DNA of 64,000 bases. Origin: Cylindrodendrum hubeiense (lineage: Eukaryota; Ascomycota; Sordariomycetes; Hypocreales; Nectriaceae). Of the stretch, positions 57,729-64,000 are shown piece after piece (the stretch's first letter is position 1; each line of letters opens with the position of its first letter). Position numbers and translations under genes: made by a program. The notes below the pieces were generated by a model. The model saw nothing but the letters and a program-made list of their open reading frames with translations. It had not been told where the DNA came from and ran no database searches. The DNA is taken from NCBI GenBank assembly GCA_014621425.1, contig JAANBB010000080.1:1-64000 (forward strand), read 5' to 3'.

Positions 57729-58419
57729 GGTTGTCGGGTCTGGTCGAGGCTGGAAAGTCTGGCGTAGTCACACTCATATGGCAATGTCAGGGATCCCAGG
57801 TTCCATCAAGTTCCACCACAGTCAGACGTAGAGCGCGAGGAGCCATTCACGAACAGGATGAGGCGGGTTGATGAAAGAATACGAAGGAAATCCCGATGAT
57901 GGAGTCACTCCATCGTCGGAAACGGAGCTTGTCTGCTCCGGAGCCGTCGCGGTTAAAAGTGGACCGTAAAGTGGAGCGTCGCCACCAATGCAGAAACACT
58001 TTGGATCAAGAAACAATGCCCCGTTGGCTTAATTTGCATGCTTTGTTGAGTAGACCTGTCGATCAATCACATGCCATCTCCATTGTCCCCGGAATGGAAT
58101 ATGAAATCGTAGAGAACATGCTTGATATTGGGGCAGAAGCACCATAATTGAGGTGGCTGACCTGCCTGAAAGTTCCCCAACATGTCCATTTCTATTTGTC
58201 ATGCATGCACCAATCATCTCGCCTCTCCATGGGGCGTGGGAGACGCTTTCAGTGACCGGCCATTTGAGACAAACTGGATGCATGTCTCCATAATAAATGC
58301 AAACAGGTTTTAAGAGTATTTTCGCCATTGGGGTGACGTTTTGGTATTAATTATTTCACGTTGCGCCTATCCGGTCGTTTCTAAGTCTAACAGGTCAAAC
58401 CGTCCCATGCCTCACATCC
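57729..58419. other. Intergenic region
   Basis: 0.69 kb. It holds the upstream region of the transporter and the 3' flank of the mannosyltransferase. No gene recognised. Confidence 0.4.
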
Positions 58420-59497
58420 TCATCCAGGATGGCCCTCTCGCCAAGACCCCATAAACAAATGCTCGACAAGGATCATATCGTCGCCCTTTTCATGTGTGTG
58501 CTCTTGCGGCAACCAGCCGAAGCTGTCCTTGGGCAAAACCAGCACGTCACCGATCAGCCGCGGCTCGGCGAGTCCATCTAATTCATTACCAGTGTGTACC
58601 ACGCCCGTCACATTCGTAAAGTAATCCATCATGACCTTGGTGAAGGCAAAGGGTCCGGTAGTGGACATGACCTCCTCGAAGGTAGTGCCCTCTCCCGGCT
58701 GCTTGGCCTTGACCAGCTTCTCCAGGTCCGCGGCGACCTGGTCGACGAGGACCTTGAGAGCTGGATGTCCGGGCTTGGCGTAGACGGTATATTGGCATAG
58801 CTGAACGGAATAAGGCGAGTTCGGCCAAATCGGCTCTTTGTGATGGTCATTCTCAATGCCAATCACCAAGTTGACATAGTCGGCGTGCGCCTCCGGGATC
58901 CATTTGTAAACTGGCTGGTGAGGATAGACATCGATGTCGGCCCATACGCCGCCTTCCCCATGCAGAATGAGGTATCTTAAGAAGTCGGCCTTTAGAATTG
59001 GATCATCCAGGCTTTTAAAGAGTTCATAGGTGGCCGGGTCGAAGCGGTCCCGAACATAGATGACGTTATTGGCATCTGTGATACGCTCGTATCGCCACGT
59101 AGGGTTGACTACGCGCCATTGACGGGGGAAGCCGACGGTTCGGTTCGTTGGGTCTTCTGCATCATCCTTCCAGCTCTGCCAGATCTTCAAGGGGAATTGT
59201 TGCGATGTAAGGGGTCGCGTCTTTGGCTCGGGGTCTGGCTTGGAATCGTGTGTAGTCGGAGTCGCTGGCGGCGGCGCTTGAGGGATGACACTTGCTATAG
59301 AGTCTTACGTTAGCTGTCAATCCCTAATGAGGCCGAGCGTCGTAAGCGAGAAAGGAGAGTGGGGGATCGGAAGCTTCCAACGAACAGTGTGCGGGGCCCT
59401 GGTAGGAGTATGAGTAATGGCCTAGCCAGAAAGCAATCAGAGCGATGCCTGCCAGCAGAGCATACACATGCTTCTTGGGTATCGTCGATGGCAACAT
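58420..59497 (-). CDS. OCH1-type alpha-1,6-mannosyltransferase (GT32)
   Basis: Two exons on the minus strand: 59497-59386 and 59294-58420 (91-nt intron, GTTCGT donor, GCTAACG branch point), 328 aa. It is a type II membrane protein: a short cytosolic tail, then a TM anchor at about 10-28 (HVYALLAGIALIAFWLGHY). A Pro/Thr-rich stem leads to the GT32 domain with PLKIWQSWKDD, LKADFLRYLILHGEGGVWAD and the metal-binding DxD in WADIDVYP. Och1 family enzymes start or extend outer-chain N-glycans in the Golgi. Whether this is the initiating enzyme or one of the Och1 paralogues common in filamentous fungi is unresolved. Confidence 0.88.
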
Positions 59498-61635
59498 TGC
59501 GATCTTGCTCAGGAGCTGAGAACGAAATGCGACAGGTGTCAAAGGAATGCGACGCGCTCACTCAGCCTTGACTCAAGCATTACAGGATGCCCCGCTATTA
59601 ATATGTGGCGGATACAAGGATTGGACCAACAACATCCACCATCCTTTAGGTCTCAGTTACATAGGTAGGTACCTAGTAATCTCCCCTAATGCTTAGTATG
59701 CAAGCTATTGCATCAAAAAGCAGGATTGCATGATTTATGAAAACTAGGTCCCCGCATCAGTGCATAATAGAAAGCTGTGGCATAATGTTTGCGATGACGA
59801 AATGGGAAGTTGGCCGCAAAGGACATTGCCAAGAATGCCTGGATAGTCTGCAGATCCATGTTACTAGAACAACCATGTAATTAATATTATTTTCTTCTCT
59901 GCGGATACTTATTCAAAAAGACTGGTGATGTAAGGGAGAATATCCCTGCTTGACATTTATTTCGTGTATCGTTAATAGAGTGTGATGATGCTCGCCGGCG
60001 CAGAATGAACAACGGAAAGTTGAGTGGGTAATAAAGCTACAGCAGTGGAAGAGGTCCTGCTGACTAGAAAATGCCACATAACCGACCCAATAGTAGCCAG
60101 CGTGGTAACCGACAGGGAACTGAAATCCTTTATGAGTATCTTCTCTTCTAACCGAATCACCTCTCGGGACTTTACGAGGCAAGCCATAACCTGCAAAGGT
60201 ATTTCAAGGCTAATATGTTACTGCGAGGCTCTGGGGATCGTATGGTCATTGGTGATGATCGCGTTTATAAAGAGAGGGCTCTAGCATAAACTATTGCATT
60301 CGACAGCGCTTGATTGAGCTACAGCTGACATTAATGGATTATCTGGAGGAATGATGTCAGCTCCAATCAAAGAACGCAGTTTCATTAAGATCGTTCATAC
60401 AAACACACTTCTATTCCTCAGGAAGAGAAATAAATTTATTTCCCAACGCAATGATGTGCTCCATTGCAGTCACTGCCTGCACTTCACACGCCATACCGGT
60501 CAAACAGACTACTCTTTCGAAATTGTCTGTCAGTGCAGAGTCTAGATCCCGGTCACAAAATGTTCACGGGGTTCCTGTCAAGAGGTATGTCACAGAAATG
60601 GCGGAAGACGGTTTGTGGTGACTTAAATGACGGAGAGGTTCTTGTGTCCGTAGTCGATTCTGAACATGTGTCCCTGTTTACAGAGCGTATCGATAGAGAG
60701 TCTCAGAAACTTTCTTGACCCGTTCAAGATCTGTCTGGAAATCGAGCTGAAGGGTTTTATTGAAACCATCTAAGTCCCTCTTAGAAATGATGAGAAGTAG
60801 CGTAGCCTCTCAGAGCTAATATAAGACCCAAGTTAATGCGGCTTAACTGCAAGATAATTGGAGAGGTCTGTGGAACAATCTAGTTCGCCATCCAGCTCGT
60901 CATCGTTCTCCGAGATATCTCCATTTACGCTTAGTACTCCGCCTGGTTGCAGTCCGATCTCGGCTGCAATCTCGGCTTCGATCCCGTAGTTGAACCCTTC
61001 TTCGTCTTCATGCTTGTGTTCTAGGAGATAATGGTCAACTCAGCAACTTGTGTCTAGCACAGAGTCAGAAGTCACAGTGACCCTCAACTCGACGCCATTT
61101 CTCAAGATTGATGCGTGAAGCCAGACCATTTGACAGACTCCTGGGGGTGTAATACGAATCCTCGCAAATCCCTGTTTGGTGGAGGTTTTTGGAGCCGCAC
61201 TAGGTGCTTGGGCTCGCCAATGAGGCCATCGTTGATTCATCTCGTCGAATCCTACTGCCGCTTTCGCAGCGCTGCCCCACCATCGTCTATTGTCGGCTTT
61301 AAGACATGCTGCGATATCGGTGGCGGGGCAGCTGTGCACAGGCCGCCTCAGTCAATTGAACCTCACCATGTGTGCGGGGTCAAGGAGAAGCAGAGGGGCA
61401 GCAAGCTCGCGCTGGACCAGTCGCCGTGCCAATTCGCGAGTAAAACGCGGTAGTCTGGGCGACAAAACGGCAGGAGAACGCGAAAAGTGTCCGCTTTAAT
61501 ATTTTGCCGGCCCGACCTTCACGACTGTGCGGATAAGGCCCCTCCTTCTGAATCTAGCTTTTCAGTGTGCACACAGCTCCCCCACCACCATCCAAAGACT
61601 CCATCTCAGACCACCTCCGAGATACTTTAGCAGCC
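59498..61635. other. 2.1-kb gene-poor region
   Basis: AT-rich between about 59.65 and 60.9 kb. No frame has a recognisable product. I searched by eye for tRNA, 5S rRNA and transposon ends and saw none. The right end carries the LYS9 promoter. Confidence 0.45.
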
Positions 61636-64000
61636 ATGGCTCCTCAACGCGTTTTGATGCTGTAAGTACCAATTCGAACCCGACCCTCTTCCAAGCGAAT
61701 TATCTACTAACGGCGTCTTCAGCGGCTCCGGCTTCGTGACCAGGCCCACTGTCGATGTTCTCTCAGATGCTGGCATTGAAGTCACCGTTGGTGAGTCATT
61801 CGACGAGGCTTATCATTTCTTGCGCTGACATTCTCCAGCCTGCCGAACTTTGGGGAGTGCTGAGAAGCTCTCCGAGGGTATTGTCAACGCCAAGCCCTTT
61901 TCCCTCGACGTCACCGACGACGCTGCCCTCGACGCTGCCGTTGCCAAGCACGATCTCGTCATCAGCTTGATCCCCTACACTTTCCACGCTGCCGTCATCA
62001 AGTCCGCCATCCGAAACAAGAAGAACGTCGTCACTACTAGCTATGTCTCCCCCGCCATGCTCGAGCTCGACCAGCAGGCCAAGGACGCCGGCATTACTGT
62101 CATGAACGAGATTGGTGTAAGTTATACATCATCACCTACAGAGTGTCTGGGTATTGACTCTCCAGCTTGACCCCGGTATCGACCATCTGTCTGCTGTTGC
62201 CACCATTGAGAGCGTTCACAAGGCTGGTGGAAAGGTTCTCTCTTTCCTGTCCTACTGTGGAGGTCTCCCCGCCCCTGAGGACTCCGGCAACCCTCTCGGT
62301 TACAAGTAAGCAACCTTGCGACCCGGCTTTCGTTACAACTTGAGGGCCAATGCTAATATCATTAAAGGTTCTCTTGGTCGTAAGTAAAAACCTGAACATC
62401 GCATTATCCTTCAGCCTGTGTCAGGTCTTAGTGTCCATTGTTTCTCTGGGTGTTTCCTACATCGCCATCCACCTGGGCACTACATTTGTTTTAATCTCCT
62501 ATTGGAAGACGTATGCTTACATGTCACTAAGGTCCCGTGGAGTGTTGCTCGCTCTCCGAAACGCTGCCAGCTTCTACCAGGGTGGAGAGATTGTCAACGT
62601 TGTTGGCCCAGGTAAGCAAAACTGCGCGCACCCTGGACTGTCTTGTTCCGGCTAGTATGGGACCCCAAGCTTCACAGGTTGTATGGGTATACCATCTTGC
62701 TTGGATTTTAGCCGTGTCTTTCCTACCGATACTTCACTTGAGTATAATACTAACGCCACTGGCTAATAGCGCTGATGGCTACTGCCCAGCCCTACCACAT
62801 CTACCCTGGTACGTTTTATCAGCCACTCTAACGATCAAATCCTACCCCAGCGTTCCGTATTGACATTTCTTCAAGGCTACAACTTCGTCGCATACCCCAA
62901 CCGAGATTCGACCGTCTACAAGGAGCGCTACAACATCCCCGAGGCCGAGACCATCATTCGTGGAGTGAGACACCCCACACGTCTTTTCTGCTGTGCAAAG
63001 GACAGCGAAGAGTTCTGAAAGAGGAATGCTAACACCTGGGCGTCATAGACTCTGCGATACGGCGGATTCCCCGAGTTCATTAAGGTTCTCGTCGATATTG
63101 GCTTCCTCAGCGACGAGGAGCAGAGCTTCCTGAAGGAGGCCATCCCCTGGAAGGAGGCCACCCAGAAGATTCTTGGTGCCGCTTCATCAAGCGAGGAGGA
63201 TCTCCTGAAGGCCATTTCATCCAAGGCTACCTTCAAGAACGACGAGGAGAAGGCCCGTTTGATCTCTGGTCTCAAGTGGAGTACGCAACCCTTCGCACCG
63301 TCACATCTTCTATTCTTCCACCGGACTTATGCAGACTGAGGATGCAAAGCCATGTGATAGATGTGAACATGTGACGAGGACTTTTTGAAAGAGCTGTGCT
63401 GACAGTGATTAGTTGGCATCTTCTCGGATGCAAACATTACCCCCCGTGGTAACCCCCTGGATAACCTGTGCGCCACTCTTGAGGAGAAGATGCAGTTTGA
63501 GGAGGGCGAGCGTGACTTCGTGGTAAGTAAAATTTCGGCACCCAAGACTTTCTCGAAAGAGTAATACTCACACAAAGGACTTTAGATGCTCCAGCACAAG
63601 TTTGAGATTGAGAACAAGGATGGTTCAAGGGAAACCCGCACCTCTACTCTCTGCGAGTACGGTGCCCCTACTGGTTCCGGAGGTTACTCTGCTATGGCTA
63701 AATTGGTCGGAATTCCGTGTGGAGTTGGTAAGTTTGAAATTCCCCGAATTCCTCTGGATTTCTCCCTTCAAGATGCCAGAAAAGGAGGTTGCTAACGTTT
63801 GTGCCATCTAGCCGCCAAGCAGGTGCTTGATGGAACCCTTTCTGAGAAGGGTATTCTCGCCCCCATGAACTCCAAGATCAACGATCCCTTGATTGAGGAG
63901 CTCAAGAAATACGGGTAGGTTTCTTACATCCCAATCTCTTGGAAGCCACATACTTACAAAACGTCCAGCATCGACTTCAAGGAGCAGGTTTACCCCCACG
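61636..64000 (+). CDS. lys9: Saccharopine dehydrogenase (NADP+, Glu-forming), 3'-truncated by window
   Basis: Thirteen exons are visible: 61636-61661, 61723-61790, 61839-62116, 62166-62305, 62368-62379 (12 nt), 62532-62611, 62770-62808, 62876-62964, 63049-63280, 63413-63522, 63586-63727, 63812-63914 and 63969 to the window end. The protein begins MAPQRVLMLGSGFVTRPTVDVL (NADP Rossmann fold) and continues with LISLIPYTFHAAVIKSAI, MNEIGLDPGIDHLSA, LGYKFSWSSRGVLLALRN, YPNRDSTVYKERY, IRGTLRYGGFPEF and STLCEYGAPTGSGG. These match Lys9, the penultimate alpha-aminoadipate step, making saccharopine from aminoadipate semialdehyde and glutamate. The last residues seen are IDFKEQVYPH, close to the family's C-terminus. 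Confidence 0.95.

Overview
The window is a stretch of filamentous ascomycete nuclear chromosome. Protein-coding genes lie on both strands, are split by short GT-AG introns (mostly 45-90 nt), and include typical Pezizomycotina families: a Zn2Cys6 regulator, a CBM1-GH5 mannanase, kynurenine monooxygenase and two alpha-aminoadipate lysine-pathway enzymes. Sordariomycetes, possibly Hypocreales, is my best guess; that is an impression from protein similarity, not a computed placement.

Layout, left to right. 1-5.3 kb: an F-box/Cys-rich protein and a SET-domain protein with a tandem 84-bp duplication just past its stop. 5.3-11.4 kb: a cutinase-type Zn2Cys6 factor divergent from a PARP-like ADP-ribosyltransferase. 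11.5-20.7 kb: PRP17, ERV14, MAP1, kynurenine 3-monooxygenase and mitoribosomal bS8m. 21-26.7 kb: a Pro/Ala/Glu-rich disordered protein and a gene-poor gap. 26.7-35.5 kb: homoisocitrate dehydrogenase, mitochondrial EF-G, a GPI-type aspartic protease and a PLP aminotransferase. 38.3-45.7 kb: an ADP1-like ABCG transporter, mitoribosomal mS26/Pet123 and the nucleolar GTPase NOG2. 47-53.1 kb: an unknown basic protein, the mannanase, a putatively myristoylated small protein and an SDR. 55.9-64 kb: a vacuolar-type amino acid transporter, an OCH1-type mannosyltransferase and saccharopine reductase LYS9, which runs off the right edge.

Most genes are conserved housekeeping (organelle translation, splicing, secretion, ribosome assembly, lysine and NAD synthesis) in no operon-like order. 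Divergent pairs (TF/ART, MAP1/KMO, mS26/NOG2) share short upstream regions. I see no convincing secondary-metabolite cluster, transposon, CRISPR or tRNA.

The most interesting signals are: a 343-nt structured intron in NOG2, whose yeast orthologue hosts snoRNA snR191; an in-frame TGA inside a 30-nt GT...AG segment near the 5' end of the ADP-ribosyltransferase gene; an apparent 10-bp insertion/frameshift in the transporter; a presequence-like open frame without ATG ahead of homoisocitrate dehydrogenase; and a 12-nt microexon in LYS9. Exon coordinates were read by eye from splice sites and frame.
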